From Hydractinia symbiolongicarpus (lineage: Eukaryota > Cnidaria > Hydrozoa > Anthoathecata > Hydractiniidae): DNA of 64,000 nt. The notes below the pieces were generated by a model. That model was not told the origin of the DNA, ran no database searches, and saw nothing but the letters and a program-made list of their open reading frames with translations. The stretch is taken from positions 10,292,001-10,356,000 of the forward strand of contig NC_079889.1 of assembly GCF_029227915.1 (NCBI RefSeq). The letters are read 5' to 3'. The first letter of the stretch is position 1; each line of letters begins with the position of its first letter. Made by a program: the position numbers and the translations under genes. This document shows, piece after piece, positions 25,950-38,700 of the stretch.

Positions 25950-26131
25950 TTTTCTAAAAGCTAAATTATATTGTTATTACACATAAAAGTATATTAAAAT
26001 ATTAAAGAATTAGTATTTAAGCCATGCGCCTATTTATCTAAATTGAAATGCGTACACAAGGGAAACTAAGAAAAATGAAATGCGCGTATTTTTAAGAAAT
26101 TTTTAAAACATATTCCTCTTGGTGATTTAAA

Positions 26132-26396
26132 ATGGGTGTGTGAATGGTACCATAGGCCCGGGTCAACACGAGCCATGTAAGGGAAAAGCACAGTGTGTTG
26201 GCTGTTTGATCTTGCAGGGAGTTGTCAGGTCATTGGGTCTGTGTAGCTTAAAATGAGTATTAAATACTCTAGGACTCACCATCAAAGCCCCGCCCCTCCT
26301 GGAAATAAAAGACAGGGTATATCCCTCAATATTTGTGAGGCTAGCCATGTAAAATATGCAAATCTTATTATTATTATTATTATTATTATTTAAGAA
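26132..26396 (+). mobile_element. 5'-truncated SINE copy ending in (ATT)n
   Basis: Same body as the 13.4 kb SINE (CCATAGGCCCGGGTCAAC, TACTCTAGGACTCACCATC, GCTAGCCATGTAAAATATGC) without the tRNA head. The tail is (ATT)n rather than (CTAT)n. It lies just upstream of the MYG1 start. Confidence 0.85.
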
Positions 26397-26619
26397 TATT
26401 TATACAGGATGTGCACTTCAATATAAAAATATTGCTATTAATATGCGTCCTGTTTAAAAGTTAAAATGTAAGAATAATCAATTAAAATTAGTTAAATATA
26501 TTATACAATAAAATAAAATGAAAAGATCGTTGGTAAAAAGCATGACAAAAATTTAAAATAAAAAGAGACGGTTCGACGAAAAACTACGTAAAGAGATGTC
26601 ACGAGCGTGGTAAGGCAAA

Positions 26620-26621
<2 letters not shown>

Positions 26622-26659
<38 letters not shown>

Positions 26660-26661
26660 AT
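26622..26661. repeat. (CTAT)n microsatellite
   Basis: Nine or so CTAT repeats, the same motif that ends the SINE copies, but without a recognisable SINE body next to it. Possibly the remains of an eroded copy. Confidence 0.7.
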
Positions 26662-27107
26662 CTTTGACAGAACAAGCCAAAGGTACTGTGTTGAAAGATT
26701 GTGTCTGCGATAGCTAGTTGCATCTTTGTATCTCCACTCCACTTCCAATGCAATCACTCCCCATTTCATGCCCTTGAATGAAAATCTACCTGCATTAATT
26801 TTTAACGCCCTCCACAACTATTGATTTGTAGGAAATTATTAATCTCCACTCCTCCATCACTAGAAGGTCATTAGTCACGAAACCGTGCAGATTTGAATAT
26901 GTGACTAAACAGTGATGTCTCTTTAGCATCGTGTTTGGTCAAATGTTCTCTGTAAATAGTTAAAGCATTTCAAGTTCTCTTTTGTCGCACATTTTTAAAA
27001 TATCAGTGGCTATACCACTTAACTTAGGCAGCTTGCAAAAAAAGTAAATAAACTGGTGTGTGCAGTAAATATAGAGGGGAAAACATAAGATTATTAAGGT
27101 GATATGA

Positions 27108-27464
27108 TAGATAGATAGATAGATGTGCATATTTTACATGGCTAGCCTCACAAATATCGAGGGATATACCCTGTCTATTATTTCCAGGAGGGGCCATGGC
27201 TTAGATGGAGAGTCCTAGAGTATTTAATGCTCATTTTGAGCTACGCAGACCCAATTAGTAGGGCCCACGCTCTACTAGACAACTCCCGGCAACATCCAAC
27301 GGCTCACACAGTGTGCCATCTCCCCAATTTCCCTCACATGGCTTGGGTTAACCCGGGGCTATGGTAACATTCACTCGCCCATGTTGAATCGCCGTCAAGA
27401 GGAATCGAACCCCGGTCTCCCGCACAGAGTACGAAAGCTATAACCACTAATCTACGGCGCCAAT
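27108..27464 (-). mobile_element. tRNA-derived SINE, near-complete copy on the minus strand
   Basis: Read on the minus strand it starts GGCGCCGTAGATTAGTGG, keeps the box B GGTTCGATTCC and the whole body, and ends in GATA-type tetranucleotides (27104-27123). Very similar to the copy at 13384-13743. Confidence 0.88.
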
Positions 27465-28133
27465 ATAATACAATTTACCATATAAAAGCTTTTGTGCACA
27501 ATGGTGTGTTCTAAAGAGCATGTATTTCATATATAACCTAAATGAAAAATATATAGAGTGTATCACAAATTCTGAATTTTGCTGTGAAAACTTACTTCTA
27601 ACTTGGCAAGAAAAAGTAGGTTGTTTTAGCTGCCACTGTGTTTTTTGTCAAGGTTATGTGTGCAGGCCTTTTGGGATACAAGATTGAATGTCCTGCTGTT
27701 AATAATAACCGTTAATAAACACTCCTGTCATTTAGGAAAGGCATTTTGACCCTCGAAAGTCTTGTTAATAGACAAAGTAATGTTGACAAACTTTAAAATT
27801 TTAAAAATTCTGACCTTGCCCAAAAAAATCCTTCCAAATGTTTTGCTGTTTGGTTTTCAGGTCATGGCACTTTACATTTTATTTTCTGCTTTTCAAATTA
27901 TATAATGCAATAATAAAAAAAAAAAATCAAGATGCTCTATTTTATGTTTATGTATACCTCTGTCTTGTACTAAAATATTTCAAAGTAAACACTATATACA
28001 TGTTGTTTGAATTCAAATGCAACATAAGTGAACCTGACGAAAATAAAAAAGTGTGTTTATTTAAATGACTTTGGGATTTGCCAGGATGAGTTAATTTAAC
28101 CAAAAATGATTATAAACTTTTGTTAATGATGTA

Positions 28134-29143
28134 CAGTACTGGAAAAAGGTTGTTTAACATCGCGCTTCGCGTATCGTGACGGTATTCTCGATCCGCGATA
28201 GACATTTTTTACTTTCAAATTGTATGGAGAGGGCTTAGCAATGCATCCGTCTCGATATCATTCTCGAAGCTATCAAGGCCATTAACACTTTTTCATAATA
28301 AAACTATTTTAAGCATAAGAGTGTATTCAACAATGATCACGGATGTTCGAATATAATTATACTTCCTTTGTGTTGTATTTCATTAACTTATGCATAACAA
28401 TCTAGGGTACACAGCCAGCGTTAATCTTTCTTTTTTAGATCACATTTTAAAAATTTAAGAACTAAGAACGCCGATAAAAAAGCTTCGTTAGATCGCATTT
28501 TAAAAATTTAAGAACGAAGAACGGCGATTGAAAGTTTTTTTAGATCGCATTTTAAAAGCTTAAGAACGAAATGCGCCAATAGAAATGTTTTTTAAGATCG
28601 CATTTTAAAAGTTTATAAATGAAAACCAGCGATAGAAATGCTTTCTTAGATCGCGTTTTAAAAGTTTAAGAACGAAGAACGGTGATAGAAAAGCTTCGTT
28701 AGATTGCATTTTAGAAGTTTAAGAACGAAAAGCTGTGACAAAAAAGCTTGGTTAGAGATCGCATTTTCAAAGTTTAAGAACGAAAAGCAGCGTTACAAAA
28801 AAAATATGTTGAAAGAGTAATGCGCTAGAATTACTTTAATAAATACAAAAGTTAAAAATTTTCTTATAATATACACCTATTTAAAAAAAAGAAGATAAAG
28901 CAGAGATGTGTTTAAAATAAAAAAAACTTTCTCTCTATTCTCATTAAAAAAAAATTCTCTTTATTCTCATTATCACCTACCATCGCGACACATTGTGACG
29001 GATTTTGTCACAATACTAGATTCTCGATAAATCGCGATAAATTATTTTAATTGTTTCTTATTATTATAAATGCGGTACATCGCGTATCGAGGTAGTCCGT
29101 GCACATTGCGCTTGATATGTTAAGCAGCCTTTTTCCAGTACTG
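28134..29143. mobile_element. Tc1/mariner-like MITE, 1010 bp, flanked by TA
   Basis: The ends are CAGTACTGGAAAAAGGTTG and its near-perfect inverted complement; similarity continues for about 26 bp. TA dinucleotides at 28132-28133 and 29144-29145 fit the TA target duplication of the Tc1/mariner group. The interior holds no transposase frame, only an AT-rich 53-bp tandem array. Non-autonomous. Confidence 0.8.
28437..28808. repeat. 53-bp tandem array inside the MITE, 7 units
   Basis: Units begin AGATCGCATTTTAAAAGTTT at 28437, 28490, 28542, 28595, 28648, 28701 and 28756, each followed by AAGAACGAAGAACGGCGAT-like sequence. Units have diverged by substitutions yet keep the spacing. Confidence 0.88.
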
Positions 29144-29145
29144 TA

Positions 29146-30282
29146 GTTAATGTTGTCAATGAGGTGCAAAAAAAACAATTTATTTTTTCGTTGTTATATT
29201 CTCAGTGTTTTTTCGACTAGTGCAATTGCCCAAGTCAGACTTCTTTTCTGCGATTTTCCCCAGTCACATAATTGACCACTGAAGCTTACATATTTAAAAA
29301 ATACATCATCAATTACGTCAGCAAATGCCAAGTGCCAATCCAAAACTCAAGGCTGGAGGGATTTGTTAGCTGCTTTAAAAACCTTAGTTGTATGACAAAT
29401 TAGTTTTGCTTCAATGTATATTCTTTGGATAGGAATATGACATGACTTTGTTTTTAATATATGCGTGAGATTGGTGTTGTTGTTTTTTTTGTTTTGTTTT
29501 GTTTGTTTTGTTTTTTTTGTGGGGGGGGGGGGGAGAATACTGTGGTCAAACAAACCCAAAGAATAAATTTAGGTTAGTGTTCTGTTTCCCCCAAATGTTA
29601 TCTTAATTTTCTGGTAGTAACAGGGAAGAGCTGCTTTTGGATGGATGGATGGATCCATGTAAAAATCTGGTCTTAAAAAGAGAGTGTTGTAATCACTAAG
29701 CTCTACAGCGCCGATAAAGAATGAAGAAAGAAAGAGTCTGTTTGTTCGTGAGAAAGTGCTGTAAGGTTACTGTAAAGGAAAAAACTCACTTGATGAGTAG
29801 TCTCAGAAAAACCCTTATAATTTATCAATACTTTCATATTTTTTTTTGTTTCTGAATACTTGATGAAAGACTTTTTTGATGGTGTTATTTTCGTGAGATG
29901 TTAATTTAAATTAAACACACACCATTCTCTTTTCGCTGTATGTTTTAAAATCGCTTCTTTTTCCGAAAGGGTGGTTGCAGACTTCTCGTTTTAGCACTAT
30001 TATATTCAGCATAAATTAAATTCAAAAAGGTTCCTGTGTTTTTTTTTCTAGCAACGATGTTATGAAATTATTTGTAATTATATATAATCATTCAAAAAAT
30101 GCATACTTTTTTCTTTCTGTCGACATAATTCGCTAATCAGTAATTCGCTAAAATCCGGGAACCTTTTGTGCATAATTTATTCAGCCTTCCATTACCGAAA
30201 ATTTCAATGAGCCAATAGGAAGCTTTCGGAAAAAGAGACCACAAGCGTAAAGGCATGTATGTGAAAATTCACTAATGAGATC
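29146..30282. other. Non-coding stretch before the LINE
   Basis: AT-rich with a T/G-rich tract at about 29479-29533 (ending in a long G run) and a short (GGAT)n at 29640-29652. I see no gene here. Confidence 0.6.
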
Positions 30283-33200
30283 ATCATCATCATCATTCTC
30301 GGCTTAACGTCCGTTTTCCATGCTAGCATGGGTTGGACGGGGTATATTAATGACCCTCTTCCAATCTGATCTAGACTGTGTTAGATCTAAACTCAACTTT
30401 CTCTGCATAAAGTCTTTCCTTATAACCTCCTGCCAAGTCTTTCTCGGTCTGCCTCTGGGCTTTGCCCCAGGAACTATCAAGTCTCTACACTTTCTTACCC
30501 AATTATCCTCCTCCATTCTTTCAAAGTGCCCCAGCCAATTCAATCTTCTTATCTGGATAACATCTTTAATTCTACAGAGACTTAGCCTGCTTCTTAGCTC
30601 ATCTGAACTCTTTCTGTCTCTCAGACTGGCGTTACACATCCACCTAACCATTCTCATATCATTCCTTTCTAAACGGTCAAGATCTTCCTGCTTCACTGCC
30701 CATGTCTCACCACCGTACAACATATCACTTCTTACACAGGCCTCATACAACTGTCCTTTTGCCTCAATTGCCAGTCAACAAAGGAAGTAACTCTCTGAAC
30801 TGTTTCCAAGCAGAACCTATCCGGCAAGTAACACTTCTTCCAACACCCCCTTCACTGCCCAACATATCACCTAAGTAACAGAAGTTCTCAACTATCTCTA
30901 ACAAGCCACTGTTGTACATCATTAAAGCTGGAAATACTTCATTCTCTATAATCTCACCTTTGCAACGCTTGCATACAAACTGAATGTCAGCTCTTAACCT
31001 TCCACTAATACTACTGCACTTCTTATGTACCCAATGCTTGCAAGTCTGACAAAAAATTGAGTTACTACCAACCCCTTTCCTGCAAACTCCACAAGGCCAC
31101 TTTCCAACTACAAGGTCACACTTGGCTGCAATGCTACTAATCATGACTTTAGACTTTGCTGTGTTTACCTTTAGCCCTTTCTCTTCTAGTCCTTTCTTCC
31201 ATTTCTCAAACTTTGCAACTAGTTCTTCCATCGACTCTGCTATGAGAACCAAATCATCTGCATACAATAACTCCCATGGACAACCTGTTCTGAACTCCAT
31301 CGACAGTGCTTCTAAGACTAGAATAAACAACAAAGGACTAAGTACAGAACCCTGATGTACACCAACATTTATACCAAATTCATCACTAAGTGAATCGTTA
31401 ATCCTGACACGACTTCTAGCATTGCTGTACATAGACTGTACCATCGTAACTAGCCACTCATCCACACCTAATTTTCTCATAGCCCACCAAATAACTTTAT
31501 GTGGCACTCTATCAAAAGCTTTCTCTAAATCTACAAAGGCAAAATAGAGATTCTTTCTTTTTCCTAAATACTTTTCCTGAAGCTGTCTGAGTAAAAATAT
31601 TGCATCTGTAGTGCCACACCCTGGAACAAAACCAAATTGCATCTTATCTATATCTATATAATTCTTTCTCTAAGTAACTTATCAATTACTCTTTCAATAA
31701 CTTTCATTACTTGATCAACCAACTTCAAACCTCTATAGTTACCTCTTTCTAATGCAAAACCCTTGCCCTTGACACAATTCACTATTACACTTGACTGCCA
31801 CTCACTCGGAATAGCACCATCCTTTATAATCGGATTAGCAAGACTTGTAATAAGGTCCAATATATCCAGATGCTTTTACCATCTCTGCAACAATACCAGA
31901 TACACCTGCAGCCTTGCCAATCTTCAATTTCCTAATAGCCTCCACTACCCATTCTGTCTTGATCTGAATAGCTGGCCTTTCTACAACATCATCATCAGAC
32001 AAATTATCCTCGTCCCAATCAAACTCAGTGTTAAGCAACCTCTGATAATGATTCTTCCAAGCTACCCTTTTCTCCTGTTCTGTGCTAGCCAAAACACCTT
32101 CATCATTACGTATACACTTCTCACCTACAACATCTTCATTAGTCTTCTTCATTTGCTTTGCTATCTTGAATACCTCATTGCGCTGGTCTTCCCTTCTTAA
32201 CACATCTGCAAATCTGTTTCTCTCTCTGCTTCTGATTTTGCCTTATACACTGCTGTACAAGCGCGGCGCTTAGCTTCTAAGTAAATATTTTTACTACCAC
32301 CTGACTTCCACTCTTTCTAAAGTTTCCTCTTTTCCTTTATACACTGGTCAACCTCATTATTCCACCACCAGGTCTGTCTATGTCTAGCTGGTCCTTTCGT
32401 CCACCCGCAGGTATCATCAGAAGCTTCTAGAAGACAATTCTTCAAAGTAGTCCAAGTACTTTCAACATTGTCACTATCGCATTGACCATTGTGGGCTAAC
32501 TGGTTAACTTTTGCACTAAATTGTCTTCCTACAATCTCTTCCTTCAGCTTCCAGACTTTTCGACGGGGCCTGTACTTTCCCTTGGCGTCTTTAACACTCT
32601 TCAAGATAATATCACAAACCAGCAACCTATGCTGGGAAACACACTCTTCCCCCGATATAACTTTCACGTCCTTCACCACTTTCTTGTCTGACTTTCTAAC
32701 CAGGAAGTAATCTATCTGTGTCTTACAACCACCTGACTCACATGTTATCAACCTACTCTGTCTCTTACTGAATGATGCGTTGCAAACCACCATGTCCGTT
32801 GCCATTCCAAACTCAAGCAAACTCCCCCTTCCTTATTTCTGCTCCCAAATCCATAGCCTCCATGCACACCTCTATAACCTTCAGATGACTTCCCAACATG
32901 ACCATTAAAGTTGCCACCAACCATGATAAGTTCAGTGCCTCCAAACTTTGATGTGACTGCTAATAACTTATCATAAAACTTATCTTTATCTTCCTCACTG
33001 AGTCCACACTGTGGAACATAAACTGACAGAAAAGTGACAATCCTATTACCTATCAAAAACCACTATAATACAACTATTAACACGCATAAAATCTATTACT
33101 TTTTCTACCCACTTCTCTGCAACGAATATGCCAACTCCTCCATATCCATCACTAGTACCAATCCAAAAAAGCTTATACCTTGCCCTCCTACCTTCCACAA

Positions 33201-33540
33201 ATCTCACTGAAGCTCCTCTCCACCTGACTTCCTGAACACAACACATATCAACAGATCTACGTTCTAACATTTCAACTACTTCACCTGCTCTACCACTGAG
33301 AGTACCAACATTTACACTAGCCATCCTCAACCTAGTGTTATCTACCTTGTGATGTGATAGCTGGGTAACGGTCTGACGATGCTCACACCTGACATCTGTC
33401 CTACTGTGCGCGACACCTTCACTCCTTAGAGTTCCAGCCCCGTTTACGCAGTTTGTCTGATCAACTACTCTTACGGCCATTCATTGTTTTACAGCTGGAT
33501 GCCCTTCCTAGCGCAAACCGTTCACAGTCCGGACTGGGCG
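30283..33540 (-). mobile_element. RTE-like non-LTR retrotransposon, defective
   Basis: Minus-strand element. Near 33480-33520 the 5' region carries GGAAGGGCATCCAGCTGTAA. An apurinic-type endonuclease domain follows (ASVNVGTLSGRAGEVVEML, CCVQEVRW, then IVTFLSVYVPQ and QIDYFLVRKSD), then a linker, reverse transcriptase with the catalytic YADD (30764-31642), a PHD-like finger, and a C-terminal piece GHFERMEEDNW...KPRGRPRKTW at about 30320-30750. The 3' end at ~30283 is a (TGA)n tail. Frame is lost near 33050, 32820, 32215, 31850, 31660 and 30760 and there is an in-frame TAG at about 32317, so it cannot move. Little else is damaged, so insertion is moderately old. Confidence 0.9.
30764..31642 (-). 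pseudogene. Reverse transcriptase palm with a downstream PHD-type finger (LINE remnant)
   Basis: This is the longest uninterrupted frame of the LINE. Residues ~1-165 are reverse transcriptase: QFGFVPGCGTTDAIF, FAFVDLEKAFDRVPH, VHQGSVLSPLLF and the active-site ELLYADDLVLIAES. Residues ~185-235 form a C4HC3 finger: CGVC ... CQTCKHWVHKKC ... CKRC. Domain content is typical of an animal EN-RT LINE; a PHD finger between the polymerase and the C-terminus is a less common trait. Frames on both sides are shifted. Confidence 0.88.
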
Positions 33541-33654
33541 TTTTTTAAAGTGACACCATCACTATGTTGTATTTCATGGGACTTCCGCAATCACCCCTTT
33601 AAACTAAGGTATGGTGGAGGACGTTCAACTCCTCTCTTGTCTCTTAAAGAGACC

Positions 33655-33900
33655 CTTCACCACAGATATTTGTTTTCAAAGATTTCCGTAGGTGTTATGA
33701 AAATGTGTGAACTGAGTATGCAGAAAGATGATAGAAGTGTGAACTTTTTCTTTAAATTACAATTACCAAGAGTTAACTTGGAGTTTGGTAGAAAGTCATT
33801 CAAATTTCAAGGAGCAAAATGTTATAACCAGCTGCCTTTGGATATTAGAAATTGTGGAACTTACAGTTCATTTAGGTTATCCTTAGAAAAATACTTTTAA
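33655..33900 (+). pseudogene. C-terminal fragment of a CR1/Jockey-type LINE reverse transcriptase protein
   Basis: The open frame ends with NLEFGRKSFKFQGAKCYNQL followed by PLDIRN and SLEKYF, the usual extreme C-terminus of LINE ORF2 proteins. It abuts the 5' end of the RTE-like element in opposite orientation. Its own 3' tail is probably the AT-rich sequence and GGGGACCTGTTCCAC block near 34980-35095, now split by the TIR element at 33974-34820. Confidence 0.6.
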
Positions 33901-33973
33901 CAATTTACATCTTTTTATTTATCTTATGAGCACAGAGTTTTTCTAGTGCCTTTCCTAATATGTGAGCCTCATG

Positions 33974-34820
33974 CAGTTAGGGACAACAGCAAATTAGACT
34001 ATTTCTCCTAAATAAGCTAGTAGCTAAATTAGGAGATTTTTAATAGCTTAACTTAGAGAGAATAGTCTATTTAGGAGATGGAAATTTTTAATCGACGATA
34101 TCTACGCAATCTTTGTTGGTCGCGCGATTATTTTTACTGTACTACTTGCTGACTTAGTCATCTTTGCTTAGGTGAAATTTCATAGAATTTGCATGGCGGA
34201 TATAAAAGTTATACATGAAAGCGTGCCCACCAACTAAACTCGTTTCCAATCGACTAGAAATTATATCTCTGTGACTAGAACAAGGTCCGGGGCGAGATTG
34301 TCCAAATAGCTTATTTAGTCTATGATAGCGTAATTAGGACATCATAGCCTAACTAGTATATTATTTTCCCGCAAAAAAACTCAAGGTTTCGCGCCACAAG
34401 TTTCCTTTTTCATTATTATTGAACTTATTAGAAAGTAACATACACGTCTTAAAAAATGGCTAGTTTAGACAATGCTGAACGAAAGTTGTATGCTGATAGA
34501 TACTTTAAATCAAAATAGTCTATTTGGGCGGTTTTTTAAAACACCCCGGAAAAAAACGTTGTGTACATGCGGATCAGTGGCATACCAAACTAAAAGCAAT
34601 ATCTTTAAAACACACCATAACATTTACGAAAGTAATACTTCTACGTCCGTGGGAGGTTTGTTAGATCATTTTTAACCTTAAAGATCGGTGCGACCACGAA
34701 CCAGAAGGCTGTAATAAGCAAATTTAGTGCTGATAGCCTAGTTAGGAGATAAATTTCGCCTAATTTGTCTATCATAGCCTATTTAGGCGGAATAGTCTAA
34801 TTTGCAGTTGTCCCTAACTG
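33974..34820. mobile_element. 847-bp TIR transposon (non-autonomous) with 5-bp target duplication
   Basis: The left end CAGTTAGGGACAACAGCAAA continues with TTAGACTATT; the right end is its inverted complement with one early mismatch (over ~30 bp). TCATG flanks both sides (33969-33973 and 34821-34825). The interior is enriched for TAGCCTAATTAGG-like subterminal motifs and encodes nothing evident. It interrupts the LINE 3' region. Confidence 0.8.
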
Positions 34821-35741
34821 TCATGTTCTTGACATCTTACCGAAATATTTTTAGTAATGTGTTATAAACATTTATAATTTTTCATTAGTATCTTGTAGAC
34901 TTATTTTAATTGTATTTATAAAACAGGACACATGTTAATTGCAGTTGTTGATTTTACTGAAATGTCTACCTGTGTAAATATATTTTAATAATAATAATTA
35001 TAACAATAATAAAATAAAGATGTAGTATAATTTAATATTGTAAGAGGGGACCTGTTCCACAACCCTTTGTATGGGTGTGCCTCCCACTTTAAATTATCCG
35101 GTAAGTCATATATATTAAATTCAAGAAAAACACAGCAACTAACAATAAAAGAAAATAAATTGTTAAGGAAAGAACTAGATGTTTAAAGTAAATTGACTAC
35201 CACCATACACAACACATGCTGCATTTATGTTTACGTGTCTCGATTATTCAGGCCGGTATAGGTAATGATAGCAAACTAGAGATTTGCCTGGTAATTAGCA
35301 AAGTTTAGCAATATAAATTGTTTACTTTTTCTTAAAGTAAGTTAGCTACGAAATAAATTTAAATATAAATAAAAATCATTTAAGAATTTGAAAAGATTTG
35401 TTAAAAATATTTATTAGATGACAATTTAATGCGAAACCAAGAATTGCTTTGGTTTTAACGTGTTCCTTATTTTTCCGTAGACACGTGTTTCAAAAAGCAT
35501 GTGCTTTTACAATTAGGATGGAAGTCGTTCCCAGAGTCTTACCCGGGATAGACAAAAGCTTGTAATGTAAAAAACTAAGCTCTAGTGGGGAATAGGCCGT
35601 AAAACCAGTTAACTGAGTGCCTGTTCATACCTTTAAATGGCAAACATAATGGCGGAATGATGAAGTGAATCATCGTGGCCAAAATTTTTGAATTAATTTC
35701 TATTCCAAAACTCCAAATACATCACCTTATTAGATAAAACA

Positions 35742-38700
35742 ATGATGATGCTAGGACCTACAGAAATGGAGCAGGCCGAACTTGGGTATGTGACTGACAC
35801 TAGATTATTTTTACTGTTTTGCACTGCACATACAACTGCACATTTTTTCCCCACCAATTCTCATTTTCTAATGAAATTTTTTTCCTTCTTTTTTCTTTAC
35901 GCTTTTACAAATTTGGATATTATTAATTTAACTGACTTCGTATCAGTGACGACTCCGTCGGTAAATCCTGCGGAGTCTTAATCAAAGATTATTATTATTA
36001 ATTGGGGAAGTATATATTTAGTGGCCAGGTCACCCTCAAAAATATAGTTGGTTAGCGTCACCTGCCTGACTCACTTTGAAAGGCGAAAGTTAAGTCGGGG
36101 AGTTGGTAAAAAATAAACCAAACAATACACAAACAATCTTCGACACGCAACAAAATCCACCATTTATCTTTATTTATCTTGCAGTCACGGCTGTTTCGCT
36201 ACGGTCAAACCGCGGACAAAATTAAGATGGCTTCCACAATTTTTTTGGAAATTTTGTATTTTTATCATTTTTTAAATTATTGAAACTTTTTTTGTGTTGT
36301 TTTAATTTTACTGAATTAAAAAGTATTAAAACGATCTACTTTTCCCCTTTTTAAATATATAAATATGTTATACATGTGTGTTATAAATTTCGAGTTATTT
36401 CGTCAAACAAAACACACAAAACTAAAAAAAAACATTATTTTTGGCGAAAGTATACCATCTTTCCAACCTTGTGCCAACGTCGCGCTACTAGCTACTAACT
36501 TGAAAATTGGTATGGGGGGCCTGGAAACATGGTTCTATTGGCCGGTACCGTGCACCGTTCGTCTCGCAAACTATAAACTACTTAAATTTTAAGTTAAAGT
36601 CTTCTTTAGGCGCTAAAAAAGAGGAGAAAAAGTTGCCAAAGTGGTGCACGGCAATTTGATGTAGTGTGATCCCTTTTCTGTCTAATTAAATAATTATCTA
36701 AACTTCTAAGCAAGTCACAGTGATGGCGTTTAATGTTTTGGTAGGTATGGTTTTTCCCAGCAAAATTACGGCAAGCCGGTGTTTACTTTTGACTTGATTG
36801 CTCGACCCGGGAATCCTAATCCGAAACCGGGATTTTTTGAAAATGTTGGAATAAGCGAGACAACGGTGTCTTGGCAATTTTGAAGCTAGCTAAAGTTTGG
36901 CAGAGCACGAGGTAAGGGAAAAACAGTAAACTACTTTATTTTGCAGGGATTTTAATATTATTTTTTTGCTATAAGATCACCCTTGGTTTTAAGAAATTGT
37001 TTTATAGCTTGTAAAACTTCTTTTTTCTTCTGTTTTGTATTTTTCTGTAAAGAGTAGCTATTTTTTGGTCCTACAGTTTTGCATTTTGCATCGTGTTTTG
37101 TAGCTAAGTCACTTAATACTTCTTTTTTATATTTAGTTAAGACTTTGGTGGGCTTTTTCAAGATAAAATTGTTGAAATCAAAGATGTTTATGGCTAGCTA
37201 GCTAATCTTGGCTTTATCACAAGATTGGGTGCTATTTTATACAATTTATAAAGAAACACAACATGATTGCTTTGTATATATTTAATGTATATAATAAACT
37301 ATTTATGCACAACTTGAGATATTTTCTACTAGCATGATAAACTAGAATGTTGAAACTGTTGACTCTGAATGACGTTTTATTTAATGTATGATGTCACATA
37401 TTTGGCCCGAAAACCCTTAGGACCAAAAGTGACCCTTTGGACAATTTCGGACAGATAAATATTACATCTACATCATCTTTAATGGCCTCAGAATCCAAAG
37501 TAATGTTTTTTATTCAGTTAATAAACGAATTTTAACCATACATTCAGGCTCTAAAGGTCATTTTTCAAATAATTTCTCACATTTGGCCCAAAAATAACCC
37601 TTTGGACAATTTCGGACAGACTAATCTGTCATCTACATCATATTTAATGGCCTTAGAATCCAAAGTAATGTTTTTTATTCAGTTAATAAACAAATTTTAA
37701 GCATACATTGAGGCTCTAAAGGCCGTTTTTCACATAGGTCTCACATTTGGCCCAAAAATAACCCTTTGGACAATTTCGGACAGTAATAAAATAAATTAAT
37801 TTTTATTCCAGATATTTAACCTAACCTTTGGACCATAAAAAACATGTTTCCTTAACTTTGTTCTAGAGATATTGTGGAAGACATTCATCTAAATGATAAT
37901 TTTTAAGTCATTTTTAGACATTTTGGCCTAAATATACCAATTTCGGACAGGTGTCCAAAAATTTTTTTCTTTTAATAATATGGACAATTTATCCGAGATT
38001 ATTATTCTTTTTACAGAATATAAAAATTTTATTTCGTTCTTGAGATATCCTGTTTTAACTGAGAGGGTAATTCGAATTATTTTTTCGTAACATTTTTGTC
38101 CGCTTCGAAACAGCTGTGCAGTGGTCCTCCCCGAATTATGGTTGTTACACCCGAATGTTATTTTGATGGAGGACAATGCTGCGCTACTCAGTACTATATT
38201 TTCCTGCTTCGCATTTATACGGCAATACAAGTGAAAACCAGGGGAACGACGTTGACTGACAAAAATCGAACTTAAATCGGAGGCTAAAAATACAGCTGGT
38301 GCACATTTAAAACGAATAACAAAATATGGATGCCAGATATAGTATTATTTGTAATTTTTCGGGAAAAATTTCTATCTGACCAACCAACCGACTCACTTTT
38401 GTAATTAGAAATGACACTAACCAAACATGTGTTGGACGGTGGCCCTATATATGACTTGCTATAAGCTTTATTTACATTTTTTCAGCAGGAAAATACTTTT
38501 TTTTAACCAATTAAATCTTCTAAAAAGAATTATTAGCCAATTGAATTGCTTTATTTTGCCTGTCAAAAAAATTAAAACAAAAAATTTATCAATATAGCAA
38601 ATCATCTATAGCTAGTAGCTGTGTAGGTAGCTGGCCATAGCTATACATCTTTTTTTCCTCTACCAATATAGACTAGGTTCCACGTGATGTAACATTTTGA

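Noticed and set aside
30320-33900. Plus-strand frames across the LINE
   Set aside because: Antisense shadows of the minus-strand LINE, except the C-terminal fragment after 33655.
36958-37161. Lysine-rich minus-strand frame, 67 codons, in FAM199X intron 1
   Set aside because: AT-rich low-complexity translation, no splice or start context and no family recognised; kept only as a note.
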